Source: Pararhodobacter oceanensis (GTDB taxonomy: Bacteria > Pseudomonadota > Alphaproteobacteria > Rhodobacterales > Rhodobacteraceae). Taken from it: a DNA stretch of 64,000 nucleotides. Positions 25,048-36,522 of the stretch are shown here, piece after piece. The position numbers and the translations under genes are program-made. The stretch is from contig NZ_QDKM01000007.1 in assembly GCF_003076755.1 (NCBI RefSeq), forward strand, positions 1 through 64,000, read 5' to 3'. Position 1 is the first letter of the stretch, and every line of letters begins with the position of its first letter. The notes below the pieces were generated by a model. It was given only the letters and a program-made list of their open reading frames with translations. It was not told the origin of the DNA and made no database searches.

Positions 25048-26367
25048 TCACTCTCCGTGACGCTCCAGCCAACCGGCAAGGCGCAGGCGGATGTCATTGG
25101 CCAGATCGTGATCTTCGATCTCGTCCAGCGACTCGCCCAAGAAAGCGGTGACCAACAGACGCTTGGCGTCATCCTCGGGCACGCCGCGGGCGCGCAGGTA
25201 AAAGAGGTGATCCTCGTCCAGCTCACCCGAGGTCGATCCGTGCGAACATTTCACGTCATCCGCGTGGATTTCCAGCTCCGGCTTGGCAAGGAACTGGCCG
25301 CTTTCGTCCATCAGCAGCGCCTGGCTTTTCTGATAGCCATCCGTGAGTTGCGCGGATTGCTCGACCAGAATCTTGCCCTGAAACACCCCGACAGCACCGT
25401 GATAGAGCACCTTCTTATAGACCTGACGGCTTTCGCAAGCGGGCGCGGTATGGGTGACGAAAATCGTGTCGTCGTTGTGGAAATCCCCATCGCCCATCGC
25501 GGCACCGGCCAGATGCACCACACCGCCCTCGCCTTCGAGCCAGACCACCATCTCGTTGCGCACCATGGCGCCATTCACCGACAGGGTGAACGAGCGGAAA
25601 TGCGACTCGGCGCCTTGGCGCGCGAAGATATGCGTGCAACCGGCGCGCTGGTGATCGCGGCCCATGGCGCGGACGTGATGCAGCGTGGCGCGGTCGGCGA
25701 GATCCGCCTCGAGCACCGTCGAAACCCGCGCCGCACCCGGCCCGTTCTCGAGCAGCGTCACTTCGCCACCCTCTTCGACACGCACGACATGGTGCAAGAC
25801 CATCTCGGCATTCGCATCCGAGCGCAGGTAGACCAGCGACACCGGACGCGAGACGCGACCAGTGACACGGATCAACACGCCATCGGTGGCGGTGGCGGTG
25901 TTGAGCGCGGCAAGCGGGCGCGGCACCGGGTTCTGCGCTTTGGCCTCGAGCGTGCCATAAAGGTCTTTGGCCCAATGGATATCGGCCTCACCAGCTTCGG
26001 AAAGCCGTTCAATCTCAAGGCCTTCGCCTTCGATCTTATCCGACTGCTCGGGGCTGAACACACCGTCGACAAAGACCAGCGACAGGCGCTCGATGCCGCC
26101 GAACATCACCGGCTCGTCATCGGCGACAAAGACCTCGGCGGGCGTCGGCGCGCTGCTGACAAAGCGCGCGGGGTCGGTGTAGCGCCAGTATTCATCGCGC
26201 TTTTCGGGCATGCCCATGCCCTTGAGCCGCTCCATCGCGGCTTCGCGCGCGCGCATCAGCCAAGCGGCGGATGCAGGCAGCGTCACCGAAGATAGATGCG
26301 CCTCGGTGTCCTTCAACCGCGCCGCAAATCGCGCCGCGCGGGGGCTAACGGCAGATGCTGTGGTCAT
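25048..26367 (-). CDS. sufD: Fe-S cluster assembly protein SufD
   Basis: A 439-residue scaffold subunit. The C-terminal beta-helix region is the conserved part: KCSHGSTSGELDEDHLFYLR and ARGVPEDDAKRLLVTAFLGE match SufD/SufB. A conserved His lies in KCSHG. It partners SufB and SufC in the SufBC2D complex in the cytoplasm. Its start overlaps the end of sufC as ATGA at 26364-26367. Confidence 0.95.
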   Translation of the reverse strand: MTTASAVSPRAARFAARLKDTEAHLSSVTLPASAAWLMRAREAAMERLKGMGMPEKRDEYWRYTDPARFVSSAPTPAEVFVADDEPVMFGGIERLSLVFVDGVFSPEQSDKIEGEGLEIERLSEAGEADIHWAKDLYGTLEAKAQNPVPRPLAALNTATATDGVLIRVTGRVSRPVSLVYLRSDANAEMVLHHVVRVEEGGEVTLLENGPGAARVSTVLEADLADRATLHHVRAMGRDHQRAGCTHIFARQGAESHFRSFTLSVNGAMVRNEMVVWLEGEGGVVHLAGAAMGDGDFHNDDTIFVTHTAPACESRQVYKKVLYHGAVGVFQGKILVEQSAQLTDGYQKSQALLMDESGQFLAKPELEIHADDVKCSHGSTSGELDEDHLFYLRARGVPEDDAKRLLVTAFLGESLDEIEDHDLANDIRLRLAGWLERHGE

Positions 26368-27122
26368 GCCGCCACCTCTGCGAGGATGTCCGCATAGCCA
26401 TTGGTTTCCACTTCGATCGCCAGCTCGGGACCGCCGGTTTTGACGATGCGACCATCGGCGAGAATATGCACAACATCCGGTTTGATGTGGTCAAGCAGAC
26501 GCTGGTAGTGGGTGATCACAAGGAAGGAACGCCCCTCGCTGCGCAGCGCGTTCACACCGTCCGCAACCAGTTTCATCGCGTCCACGTCAAGACCGGAGTC
26601 GGTCTCGTCAAGGATGCACATACGCGGCTCAAGCACCGACATCTGCAGGATTTCGTTACGCTTTTTCTCACCGCCCGAGAAGCCGACGTTGACCGGACGC
26701 TTGAGCATATCGGCGTCGATGTTCAGCTCTTTTGCCTTGGCGCGGACCAGTTTGAGGAAATCGCCCGAAGACATTTCCGGCTCGCCACGGGCCTTGCGCT
26801 GCGAGTTCACCGCGGTGCGCAGGAAGGTCATATTGCCAACACCGGGGATTTCTACCGGATACTGGAACGCCTGAAACAGGCCAGCGGCGGCGCGCTCTTC
26901 GGGCTCGAGATCCAGCAGATCCTGACCGTCCAGCGTCGCGGTGCCTTGGGTGACCTCATAGCCGTCACGGCCCGACAGCACATAAGAAAGCGTCGATTTG
27001 CCCGAGCCGTTCGGCCCCATGATGGCGTGCACTTTGCCCGCCTCGACTTTCAGCGACAACCCCTTCAGGATCGCTTTGTCCTCGTCTTCAAGTTCGACGT
27101 GCAGGTTGTTGATTTCTAGCAT
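26364..27122 (-). CDS. sufC: Fe-S cluster assembly ATPase SufC
   Basis: A 252-residue ABC-type ATPase without membrane domains. Walker A is GPNGSGKSTL (about 37-46), the signature is FSGGEKKRNEILQM, and Walker B is MCILDETDSGLDVDA, all as expected for SufC. It powers the rearrangement of SufBD that exposes the cluster assembly site. The start is MLEINNLHVELEDEDK. Confidence 0.97.
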   Translation of the reverse strand: MLEINNLHVELEDEDKAILKGLSLKVEAGKVHAIMGPNGSGKSTLSYVLSGRDGYEVTQGTATLDGQDLLDLEPEERAAAGLFQAFQYPVEIPGVGNMTFLRTAVNSQRKARGEPEMSSGDFLKLVRAKAKELNIDADMLKRPVNVGFSGGEKKRNEILQMSVLEPRMCILDETDSGLDVDAMKLVADGVNALRSEGRSFLVITHYQRLLDHIKPDVVHILADGRIVKTGGPELAIEVETNGYADILAEVAA

Positions 27123-27142
27123 TTTTTTCGTCCTGTTCGCAG

Positions 27143-27337
27143 TTATTTACGCATGATGGATTTGGCCGAGATATGGCTCAGAATAACGGCCGCAATAGCG
27201 GCGAAAGCGGCCATGCCGCGCCCGCCGGGATACCAAACCGGATAGGAAAGCGACATCATCAGCACCACGCCGATGGCGACCAGCAGAACATAGCGCGAGC
27301 GCGGTTCAGCGGTTGTCAGTAGCCATTTCCAGTTCAT
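27143..27337 (-). CDS. 64-residue membrane protein between sufB and sufC
   Basis: A small protein with two hydrophobic spans: RYVLLVAIGVVLMMSLSYPV and MAAFAAIAAVILSHISA. It lies 20 bases upstream of sufC on the same strand. It has no recognised family. It is one of four membrane proteins lodged in this suf operon. Confidence 0.6.
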   Translation of the reverse strand: MNWKWLLTTAEPRSRYVLLVAIGVVLMMSLSYPVWYPGGRGMAAFAAIAAVILSHISAKSIMRK

Positions 27338-27450
27338 CTCAGATTTCCTTTGTCACCGCCGAGGCAAGGGGCCGGCGTTCCTGCCGCTATTGCTCCCGCC
27401 CCGCGCGTTTTTTCCGCACGGGGCAAAGCAAGCGGCGCGAACCGCCAACC

Positions 27451-27647
27451 TTACTCTGAACGCGCCTTTTTACGCCGTGCGGTCAGTAGCACGAACACCA
27501 CTGTCACCAGCAAAGACACCACGCCGCGTTCGATCCAGTTGACCGGCGTTTGCCAGACAAAGGTGTCCATCGCGACACCAATGCCCAGAAACACCAGCAA
27601 GAACAGCGGCGCGGACTTCAGTTCAGCGCGCACATAGTCCCAAAAAC

Positions 27648-27651
<4 letters not shown>
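27451..27651 (-). CDS. 66-residue membrane protein coupled to sufB
   Basis: A small protein with GTG start, reading [20 protein letters not shown] onward, and two membrane spans followed by a basic end ([10 protein letters not shown]). The start overlaps the sufB stop as GTGA (27648-27651), so translation is coupled. A longer frame beginning at 27795 lies inside sufB and is not used. Function unknown. Confidence 0.6.
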
Positions 27652-29165
<1,514 letters not shown>

Positions 29166-29170
29166 CTGTG

Positions 29171-30253
29171 TTATCCCGTCTTGTTTTTCGGCAGGGCAAG
29201 CCCTGCTTGTTTCTGTCTATTCTGTGCCCGCCCATAAGCCTTGGCATAGGCCTTGGCAAAGGAGAGCACGTTCTCGCGCCCGGTTTCGGGGCCAAAGGAC
29301 ACCCTGAGCGCCGATCCGGCCTGCGCCGCATCATATCCCATCGCCAGCAACACGCGGCTGGCACTTACCTTACCCGACGAACAGGCCGAACCCGCGGAGA
29401 CCGCGAAGCCAGCCAGATCCATCGCCATCACCTGCGTTTCGCCCTTCCACCCCGGCGCAATCAGGCTCAAGGTGTTGGGCAGTCGTTGGTGATCCTTACC
29501 GAGCAAGATAATCCCCTCACACTCGGCTTCTAGTGCCTGTTCCAGCATTAATCGCCACTCTGCGACCTCCTGCCACAGGCCATTGGCCAGATCCCGCGCG
29601 GCGGCCTCGGCGGCGGCGCCGAAACCGACGATGCCAAGCACATTCTCGGTGCCTGCGCGGCGGCCCATTTCCTGCCCGCCGCCCTTGATCCCGGCGGTGA
29701 CATCCAGCCCCTGCCGCAAGGCCAGCGCGCCGATGCCTTTCGGCCCGCCCAGCTTATGGGCGCTGACCATCGCCATATCGGCGCCCAGCCAGTTGAACGC
29801 CATCGGCAGTTTGCCAAAGGCCTGCGTCGCGTCACACACCGCGATCCCTTCGGGCAGTTTTTGCACCACGCCGGTTTCCGAATTGGCCAGTTGCAATGCC
29901 GTATGCGCCGGATCGCTGACGCTGACATGACCCTGCGCATCCACCGGCAAATCCGCGTGACACCACGCCGAGACCGCGTCGTGTTCCACCGCCGCGCAGT
30001 GCAAATCACGCCCTGCACAGGCCAAAGCGGCGGCTTCGGTGGCGCCCGAGGTGAAGACGATATCCGCACCCGCCGCGCCAAGCGCGTCCGAGACCTGCGC
30101 GCGCGCCTTCTCGATCAAGCCGCGCACCGCCCGCCCTTCGCCGTGGATCGAACTGGCATTGCCGGTCACATCCATCGCCGCAATCATTGCATCGCGCGCC
30201 TCGGGGCGCAGCGGCGCGCTGGCGTTCCAGTCAAGGTAAACCCGCCCGCTCAT
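29171..30253 (-). CDS. Cysteine desulfurase, IscS/NifS group
   Basis: A 360-residue PLP enzyme starting [20 protein letters not shown]. The cofactor lysine is in [14 protein letters not shown] and the active cysteine in [17 protein letters not shown], typical of group I desulfurases. It is a second desulfurase in the same operon as SufS and overlaps iscR by four bases. It is shorter than E. coli IscS and lacks its long C-terminal tail. Either this enzyme supplies SufB directly, or it serves another pathway such as tRNA thiolation. Confidence 0.9.
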   Translation of the reverse strand: MSGRVYLDWNASAPLRPEARDAMIAAMDVTGNASSIHGEGRAVRGLIEKARAQVSDALGAAGADIVFTSGATEAAALACAGRDLHCAAVEHDAVSAWCHADLPVDAQGHVSVSDPAHTALQLANSETGVVQKLPEGIAVCDATQAFGKLPMAFNWLGADMAMVSAHKLGGPKGIGALALRQGLDVTAGIKGGGQEMGRRAGTENVLGIVGFGAAAEAAARDLANGLWQEVAEWRLMLEQALEAECEGIILLGKDHQRLPNTLSLIAPGWKGETQVMAMDLAGFAVSAGSACSSGKVSASRVLLAMGYDAAQAGSALRVSFGPETGRENVLSFAKAYAKAYGRAQNRQKQAGLALPKNKTG

Positions 30254-30714
30254 GCAAGCACATGGAACAGGCCGGGCACCGCCGGACAGGGTTTAAGCGC
30301 ATTGCCCGCGACATCGGCCAGCGTGGTCTGGTGCAAATAGACATAGACCTGCGCCGAGAGCCCTTCCCACAGGCGGTTGGTCATCGACTGCGCCTGCGAT
30401 CCCGAGACCCCGCCCGAGGCACCGGCGCCGAGTTCCATCGCGCAGACCGTCTCTTCCACCGCTTCGAGCACCTCATCGGTGCGAATGTCTTCCGGTTCAC
30501 GCGCCAGCCGGTAGCCGCCGCCCGGCCCGCGCACCGATTCGACCAATCCGGCGCGGCGCAATTTGACGAACAATTGCTCAAGATAGGCCTGCGAGACATC
30601 CTGACGGCGCGCAATCTCGGCCAAAGACACATGTTTATTGGGCGTGCGCCGCGTCAAAATCGCCAAATCGACCATGGCAACCATCGCGTAACGCCCTTTT
30701 GTCGACAGTTTCAT
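30250..30714 (-). CDS. iscR: Rrf2-family regulator IscR
   Basis: A 154-residue winged-helix regulator starting MKLSTKGRYAMVAMVDLAIL. The helix-turn-helix contains IARRQDVSQAYLEQLFVKLR, then RGPGGGYRLAREPEDIRTDE. In E. coli IscR three cysteines and a His bind the [2Fe-2S] cluster; here only Cys91 lies in that region (ETVCAMELGAGASGG), and a second Cys143 is near the end. Rhodobacter IscR is known to be atypical in the same sense, so this fits the order. It heads the suf operon and should repress it when clusters are plentiful; the dyad at 30841-30853 is its likely site. Confidence 0.92.
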   Translation of the reverse strand: MKLSTKGRYAMVAMVDLAILTRRTPNKHVSLAEIARRQDVSQAYLEQLFVKLRRAGLVESVRGPGGGYRLAREPEDIRTDEVLEAVEETVCAMELGAGASGGVSGSQAQSMTNRLWEGLSAQVYVYLHQTTLADVAGNALKPCPAVPGLFHVLA

Positions 30715-30840
30715 AGCTTTAACCCTTGCCTTGACCAATTGCCTGCGCACCGAAGCGGTGCATAGAGATTGACGTTTAGCGCCGCCCTGCTTAACTGCTA
30801 GCGCATAAACCAAGTCTGCAAACCATGAGGCTGCAGAGAT

Positions 30841-30853
30841 TAGAACCGTTCTA
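30841..30853. promoter_or_regulatory. Palindrome upstream of iscR (candidate IscR/iron box)
   Basis: TAGAAC-C-GTTCTA at 30841-30853 is a perfect dyad about 130 bases upstream of the iscR start and about 70 bases upstream of the divergent hydrolase gene. It is the only strong palindrome in the gap. Rhodobacterales are known to have a conserved iron-responsive box proposed to bind IscR, and this site is the obvious candidate here. Binding is inferred. Confidence 0.5.
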
Positions 30854-30925
30854 GGTTAGCCGACTTCTTTTGTCAACAATAGAAGCCAGCCGCCGGAACC
30901 ATCCGTTTTTGTAGAAGGTCCCTGG

Positions 30926-31585
30926 ATGCCCGAAGTGATTTTTGCCGGCCCCGATGGTCGTCTTGAAGGACGCTATCACCCGCAACCCAACCGCGACGCC
31001 CCGCTGGCCATTGTGCTGCACCCGCACCCGCAATTCGGCGGCACGATGAACAACAAAGTGGTGTATAACCTGCACTACGCCTTTCATGAAATGGGGTTCT
31101 CGGTGCTGCGGTTCAACTTCCGCGGTGTCGGGCGCAGCCAGGGTGAATACGACCAGGGCGTCGGCGAGTTGAGCGATGCGGCAGCGGCGCTCGATTATCT
31201 GCAATCGATCAACTCCAACACCCGCCATTGCTGGGTCGCTGGCTTCAGCTTTGGCGCCTGGATCGGCATGCAACTCCTGATGCGCCGCCCCGATATCAGC
31301 GGCTTTGTCTCGGTGGCCCCGCCCGCAAATCTCTATGATTTCAGCTTCCTCGCGCCCTGCCCGGCCTCGGGTCTGATCATCAACGGCACCGCCGACCGCG
31401 TCGCGCCGCCCAAGGATGTCGCCGGTCTGGTCGGCAAGCTGCACGAGCAAAAGGGCATCACCATCACCCATACCGAGATCGAGGGCTCTGACCACTTCTT
31501 CCGCGATGAAGAGGCGCATATGAACCCGATGCTTGATCACGTGAAAACCTATGTGTCGCGGCGTCTGACCGAAACCACACGCTAA
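30926..31585 (+). CDS. Alpha/beta hydrolase of the CocE/dienelactone-like group
   Basis: A 219-residue cytoplasmic hydrolase starting MPEVIFAGPDGRLEGRYHPQ. It has LHPHPQFGGTMNNKVVYNL, an oxyanion region seen in small alphaproteobacterial hydrolases, a nucleophile elbow AGFSFGAWIG, an acid in GTADRVAPP, and a His in GSDHFF. The triad is complete. Its substrate is unknown. It is transcribed away from iscR and is followed by a terminator before glgP. Confidence 0.85.
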   Translation: MPEVIFAGPDGRLEGRYHPQPNRDAPLAIVLHPHPQFGGTMNNKVVYNLHYAFHEMGFSVLRFNFRGVGRSQGEYDQGVGELSDAAAALDYLQSINSNTRHCWVAGFSFGAWIGMQLLMRRPDISGFVSVAPPANLYDFSFLAPCPASGLIINGTADRVAPPKDVAGLVGKLHEQKGITITHTEIEGSDHFFRDEEAHMNPMLDHVKTYVSRRLTETTR

Positions 31586-31605
31586 ACACAACGCCTGAGT
31601 TGACT

Positions 31606-31642
31606 GCGGCCATTTCCACCTCAATTTGAGGTAAATGGCCGC
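31606..31642 (+). promoter_or_regulatory. Long perfect-arm hairpin in the hydrolase-glgP gap
   Basis: The outer arms GCGGCCATTT (31606-31615) and AAATGGCCGC (31633-31642) enclose an inner stem ACCTCAA-T-TTGAGGT (31618-31632), with only a two-base bulge. About 17 base pairs are possible. It is followed by six A residues, not T, so it is not a standard terminator for the plus strand. It may be a protein-binding dyad or an RNA end-protecting structure. Confidence 0.5.
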
Positions 31643-31697
31643 AAAAAACCCCGTTTTCGACAAAAAACCATACTGTGACTGCCCAGATTAGGCCCGG

Positions 31698-31732
31698 ATC
31701 GCCAGCGATAGCTATCGTGAGGCGATTTTTTT
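31698..31732 (+). terminator. Rho-independent terminator before glgP
   Basis: ATCGCC pairs with GGCGAT around an inner self-complementary CGATAGCTATCG, and seven T residues follow (31726-31732). It can end transcripts of the hydrolase gene. Because it stands only 55 bases before the glgP start, it could also attenuate glg transcription if the glg promoter lies upstream of it. Confidence 0.7.
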
Positions 31733-31786
31733 ATTGGCGCTATTTTGGTGGCGGTCGCGCTGTGGCGCGGGGAACAGGAGCAGGGA

Positions 31787-34267
31787 ATGAAATTCATGCG
31801 TTCGATGACGTTTGACAAAAACACCAGCGGCATGAGCGGTTGGGCGCATGACGCCCGAAACCCCGAAACGCCGGCAAAGGATATGCTGCCGATGACCGCC
31901 AACGCGCTGCGCGACGCCATTCTCAAACATCTGGAGTATTCACAGGGCAAGGATCTGGCCAATGCCAGCCTCTACGACATGCGTATGGCCCTGACCCTCG
32001 CGATCCGCGACAAGGTGGTCGAGCCGTGGTTTCGCGCCAACCGCGCCAGCTATCAGGCGCAATCCAAACGGGTGTATTACCTGTCGATGGAGTTCCTGAT
32101 CGGGCGCCTCTTGGAAGACGCGGTGATGAACCTCGGGTTGACCGAGGCCGCACATGAGGCGGTGGCCGGCCTCGGCCATAATTTCCGCGATGTGCTGGAT
32201 GATGAGCCCGACGCCGCGCTTGGCAATGGCGGGCTCGGTCGTCTGGCCGCTTGTTTCCTCGATTCCATGTCAACGCTGGGCTGCCCCGCTTACGGCTACG
32301 GCATCCGCTATGAACACGGGCTCTTCCGCCAAAGCTTTGGCCCCGACGGCCGCCAGTTGGAAAGTGCCGAAGACTGGCTCCGCCAGCGCCACGGCTGGGA
32401 ATTCGCCCGCCCTGACACCGCCTTCCAGATCGGTTTTGGCGGTATCGTCGCCGAGTCAGGGCGCGCCGCGGTCTGGACCCCCGATAACGCCGTGCTCGCC
32501 AAAGCCTATGATACGCCGGTGATCGGCTGGCAGGGCAAATGGGCCAATACCTTGCGCCTCTGGGGGGCCGAAGCGATCGACGCCTTCGATCTCGACGCCT
32601 TCAATAGCGGCGATTTCACCGGTGCCGCCGCGCCCGAGGCTTTGGCCCGCACGATCAGCCGCGTGCTCTATCCCGATGACACCACCGATCAGGGCAAAGA
32701 GTTGCGGCTCAAGCAGGAGTTCTTCTTCACCGCCGCCTCTTTGCGCGACATTCTGCGCCGCTTTGCCAGAGAATGCAGCGATCTGAGCCAATTGCCAAAC
32801 CGCGTGGCGATCCAGATGAATGACACCCATCCCGCGATTGCCGGTCCCGAGCTGGTGCGCCTGTTGCATGACGAGCGTGGCATGGAATTCGAGACTGCCG
32901 TCGACACCGCCCGCGCCTGTCTGGCCTATACCAACCACACGCTGCTGCCCGAAGCGCTGGAACGCTGGCCCGAGGCGCTGATGACCCGCGTTCTGCCGCG
33001 CCATATGCAGTTGATCGAACGCATCGATGCCCTGCACGCGCAGCGCCATCCGACCCGACAGGCCACTATCCTTGAGGGTGGCGAGGTGAAGATGGGCGAA
33101 TTGTCCTTTGTCATGGCGCATAAAGTGAATGGCGTCTCGGCGCTGCATACCGAACTGGTGAAATCCACCGTTTTCAATGACTTGCATAGGTTACACCCCG
33201 AGCGGATCATCAACCAGACCAACGGCATCACCCCGCGCCGCTGGCTCAAAGGTGCCAATCCGCGGCTCTCGGCGCTGATCACCGACACCATCGGCAGCGG
33301 TTGGGAGGATGATCTGGAGCGCCTGCGCGACTTGGAACCGGCGATTGCAACGCCCGAATTCCGCGACGCATTCGCGCAGGTGAAAGCGCGCAATAAATCC
33401 GATCTGGCGCAATGGATCGGGCAGGATATGGGGATCAAAGTGAACCCCGACGCGATGTTCGATGTGCAGATCAAACGCTTTCATGAATACAAGCGCCAGC
33501 ATCTGAACATCCTTGAAATCATCGCGCTCTGGCAGGAAATCCGCGAGAATCCCACCGCCAATTGGGCGCCCCGCGTCAAGATTTTCGGCGGCAAAGCCGC
33601 GCCCGGCTATGTTATGGCCAAGGAAATCATCCACCTGATCAACAATGTCGCCCGGGTGATCAACGCCGACAAACTCACCCGCGATCTGCTGACCGTGGTC
33701 TACCCGCCCAATTACAATGTCACTATGGCCGAGCGGCTGATCCCCGCCGCGGATCTCTCCGAGCAGATCTCGACCGCGGGCAAAGAGGCCTCGGGCACCG
33801 GCAACATGAAGTTCAGCCTCAACGGTGCGCTAACCATCGGCACGCTGGACGGCGCGAATGTCGAAATCCGCGAGCTGGTCGGGGCCGAGAACTTCTTTCT
33901 CTTTGGCATGACCGCCGATGAAGTGGTCGCCTGCCGCCAAGACCCCGCGCATATGGCCAAAGCCATCGCCCGCAGTCAGCGGCTCACCCGCGCCATTGAG
34001 TTGATCGAAAGCGGCACCTTCTCGCATGGCGACCCGAGCACCTACCGTGACTTGACACAAAACCTGCGAACGCATGATTACTTCACCGTCTGCGCCGATT
34101 TTGACAGTTTCTGGGACGCCCAGCGGCAGGTTGATCAGGCTTGGTTCGACCGCGACAACTGGACCCGCATGGCGGCGCTGAACACCGCACGCAGCGGCTG
34201 GCTCAGTTCGGATCGCACGATCAAAAGCTATATGCAGGATATCTGGTCGATCGCGCCGATGATTTAA
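31787..34267 (+). CDS. glgP: Glycogen/alpha-glucan phosphorylase
   Basis: An 826-residue enzyme that releases glucose-1-phosphate from the non-reducing ends of glycogen using phosphate. The catalytic core is clear: RVYYLSMEFLIGR, ALGNGGLGRLAACFLDS, and the PLP lysine at about residue 675 in EASGTGNMKFSLNGALTIGT. Length is near the E. coli enzyme. AGGAGCAGGGA before the ATG at 31787 supports the start; the frame is open further up but without a ribosome site. It is the first gene of the glg operon and precedes glgB by 68 bases. Confidence 0.97.
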   Translation: MKFMRSMTFDKNTSGMSGWAHDARNPETPAKDMLPMTANALRDAILKHLEYSQGKDLANASLYDMRMALTLAIRDKVVEPWFRANRASYQAQSKRVYYLSMEFLIGRLLEDAVMNLGLTEAAHEAVAGLGHNFRDVLDDEPDAALGNGGLGRLAACFLDSMSTLGCPAYGYGIRYEHGLFRQSFGPDGRQLESAEDWLRQRHGWEFARPDTAFQIGFGGIVAESGRAAVWTPDNAVLAKAYDTPVIGWQGKWANTLRLWGAEAIDAFDLDAFNSGDFTGAAAPEALARTISRVLYPDDTTDQGKELRLKQEFFFTAASLRDILRRFARECSDLSQLPNRVAIQMNDTHPAIAGPELVRLLHDERGMEFETAVDTARACLAYTNHTLLPEALERWPEALMTRVLPRHMQLIERIDALHAQRHPTRQATILEGGEVKMGELSFVMAHKVNGVSALHTELVKSTVFNDLHRLHPERIINQTNGITPRRWLKGANPRLSALITDTIGSGWEDDLERLRDLEPAIATPEFRDAFAQVKARNKSDLAQWIGQDMGIKVNPDAMFDVQIKRFHEYKRQHLNILEIIALWQEIRENPTANWAPRVKIFGGKAAPGYVMAKEIIHLINNVARVINADKLTRDLLTVVYPPNYNVTMAERLIPAADLSEQISTAGKEASGTGNMKFSLNGALTIGTLDGANVEIRELVGAENFFLFGMTADEVVACRQDPAHMAKAIARSQRLTRAIELIESGTFSHGDPSTYRDLTQNLRTHDYFTVCADFDSFWDAQRQVDQAWFDRDNWTRMAALNTARSGWLSSDRTIKSYMQDIWSIAPMI

Positions 34268-34335
34268 CGCCGTCAGGTGTTTAAGACGTTAACAATTTGA
34301 TTGCCTTTCGCCCGGACCTGCGCCAAAAAACTGGC

Positions 34336-36522
34336 ATGGACCGGGCGAAAAACTCTTTATCCGATGCAGTTTCCCAAGCGGATATCACCGCAATTCTATC
34401 GGGAGACCTCGCCGATCCATTCGCGGTTTTTGGCCCCGATCATCGCGGCATTCCCGGGCGGCTATTGTGCTTTGATCCTCATGCCAGAACCATGGATGCT
34501 TTGACGCTTGACCATGTGCTGCCGCTGGCCCCTTTGGGCGGCGGCATTTTTACTGGTGATATCGGTGATGCGCCTTACCGGCTGCGCGGCAGTGACGGCA
34601 CCCGCGACTGGAGCTATGATGATCCCTACCGCTTTGGTCCCGTGCTTGGTGATCTCGATCTGCATCTGATCGCCGAAGGCAGGCACCGGCGGCTTTGGCA
34701 GGCCTTGGGCGCGCATGTGATCACCCATCAAGGCATCACCGGCACCCATTTTGCGGTCTGGGCGCCGCATGCCCGCCGCGTCTCGGTGGTTGGCGAGTTC
34801 AACGCCTGGGACGGGCGCCGTGCCCCGATGCGCCGCCGCAACGCCGGAGTTTGGGAGATTTTCCTGCCCGGCGTGATGCAAAACCACAGCTATCAATACG
34901 AGGTCTTGCCGCAGTCCGGCCCGCCCGTGCTCAAATCCGATCCGCTGGCATTTGGCGCGCAGCATCCGCCGCAAACCGCTTCGGTGGTGCGCGGGACGGG
35001 CGCTCACATTTGGCGCGACGCCGGTTGGATGGCGGGCCGCGCGACCCGCCAGACCCGTGAGGCGCCGATCTCGATCTATGAGGTGCATCTGGGCAGTTGG
35101 CGCCACCATGACGGGCAGCCAATGCTCTATACGCAAGCCGCCGAAGAACTGGTCGATTATGTGCATGATATGGGTTTTACCCATATCGAGTTCATGCCGC
35201 TGACCGAATACCCGTTTGGCGGCTCTTGGGGCTATCAGCCGACCGGTCTCTATGCGCCGACCTGCCGCCATGGCGCGCCCGATGAGTTCCGCGCTTTGAT
35301 CGATGCCGCCCATGCCAAGGGTTTGGGCGTGATCATGGATTGGGTGCCCGCGCATTTCCCCTCGGACGCTCATGGATTGGCGCATTTCGACGGTACGCCG
35401 CTCTATGAACACGCCGATCCGCGCGAGGGGTTTCATCCCGATTGGAACACGCTGATCTATGACTTCGGCCGCAATGAAGTGCGCAATTTCCTCAGCGCCA
35501 ATGCGGTCTATTGGCTGCGCGAATTCCACCTCGACGGGCTGCGCGTTGATGCGGTGGCCTCGATGCTCTACCGCGATTACTCGCGGGCGGATGGCGCATG
35601 GATCCCCAACCGTGACGGCGGGCGCGAGAACTATGAGGCGATTGATTTTATTCAGGAAATGAACACCCAAGCCTATGGCGACACGCCCGAAGGGGTGATG
35701 ACCATGGCCGAAGAAAGCACCTCTTGGCCCGGTGTCACCCAGCCTGTGTACGCGGGCGGTTTGGGGTTTGGGTTCAAGTGGAATATGGGCTGGATGAATG
35801 ACACGCTACGCTATATGGCGCATCCGCCCATTCACCGCGCGCATCACCACGATCTGATGACTTTCGGGCTGGTCTACGGGTTCTCCGAGAATTTCGTGCT
35901 GCCGATCAGCCATGACGAAGTGGTCCACGGCAAGGGCAGTATGCTGGCGAAAATGCCCGGCACGCACGCAGAAAAGCTCGCCAATCTGCGCGCCTATTAC
36001 GGGTTCATGTGGGGCCATCCGGGCAAGAAACTGCTGTTTATGGGCTGCGAATTTGCCCAGCCGCAGGAATGGAACCACGACGCCCAGCTTGATTGGTCCG
36101 TGCTGCAAGACCCCGCCCACGCCGGGCTGCAACGGCTGATCCGCGATCTGAACCGGCTATACCGCGGCACACCTGCGCTGCACCAACGCGACGCCGATCC
36201 ACACGGGTTCCAATGGATCAATCAGGACGCGTCGGCAGAGAGCGTGTTCTCATGGCTGCGCTGGGGGCATGCGGGGCAGCCGCCTGTCGCGGTGATCGCC
36301 AATTTCACTCCGGTTGAGCGGCGCTGGCGCCTCGGTCTGCCGCAAACGGGCACATGGGAAGAGATGCTCAACAGCGATGCCGAGGTTTACGGCGGCGGCA
36401 ACCGTGGCAATCTGGGCAAGGTCACCGCCGATGGCCCGCCCCATGCTGGCCAGCCGCATAGCGCCCTGATCACCCTGCCGCCCCTCTCAACCCTGTTTTT
36501 CTGCCCAAAGGAGCCCCGATGA
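34336..36522 (+). CDS. glgB: 1,4-alpha-glucan branching enzyme
   Basis: A 728-residue GH13 enzyme that makes alpha-1,6 branches in glycogen. The N-terminal CBM48 region contains [20 protein letters not shown]. The catalytic barrel shows the nucleophile Asp405 in [12 protein letters not shown], the acid Glu459 in MAEEST, and Asp527 in [12 protein letters not shown]. Length equals that of E. coli GlgB. The start at 34336 has no strong ribosome site; an in-frame TTG at 34297 is less likely. Its stop overlaps glgC (ATGA at 36519-36522). Confidence 0.97.
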   Translation: MDRAKNSLSDAVSQADITAILSGDLADPFAVFGPDHRGIPGRLLCFDPHARTMDALTLDHVLPLAPLGGGIFTGDIGDAPYRLRGSDGTRDWSYDDPYRFGPVLGDLDLHLIAEGRHRRLWQALGAHVITHQGITGTHFAVWAPHARRVSVVGEFNAWDGRRAPMRRRNAGVWEIFLPGVMQNHSYQYEVLPQSGPPVLKSDPLAFGAQHPPQTASVVRGTGAHIWRDAGWMAGRATRQTREAPISIYEVHLGSWRHHDGQPMLYTQAAEELVDYVHDMGFTHIEFMPLTEYPFGGSWGYQPTGLYAPTCRHGAPDEFRALIDAAHAKGLGVIMDWVPAHFPSDAHGLAHFDGTPLYEHADPREGFHPDWNTLIYDFGRNEVRNFLSANAVYWLREFHLDGLRVDAVASMLYRDYSRADGAWIPNRDGGRENYEAIDFIQEMNTQAYGDTPEGVMTMAEESTSWPGVTQPVYAGGLGFGFKWNMGWMNDTLRYMAHPPIHRAHHHDLMTFGLVYGFSENFVLPISHDEVVHGKGSMLAKMPGTHAEKLANLRAYYGFMWGHPGKKLLFMGCEFAQPQEWNHDAQLDWSVLQDPAHAGLQRLIRDLNRLYRGTPALHQRDADPHGFQWINQDASAESVFSWLRWGHAGQPPVAVIANFTPVERRWRLGLPQTGTWEEMLNSDAEVYGGGNRGNLGKVTADGPPHAGQPHSALITLPPLSTLFFCPKEPR

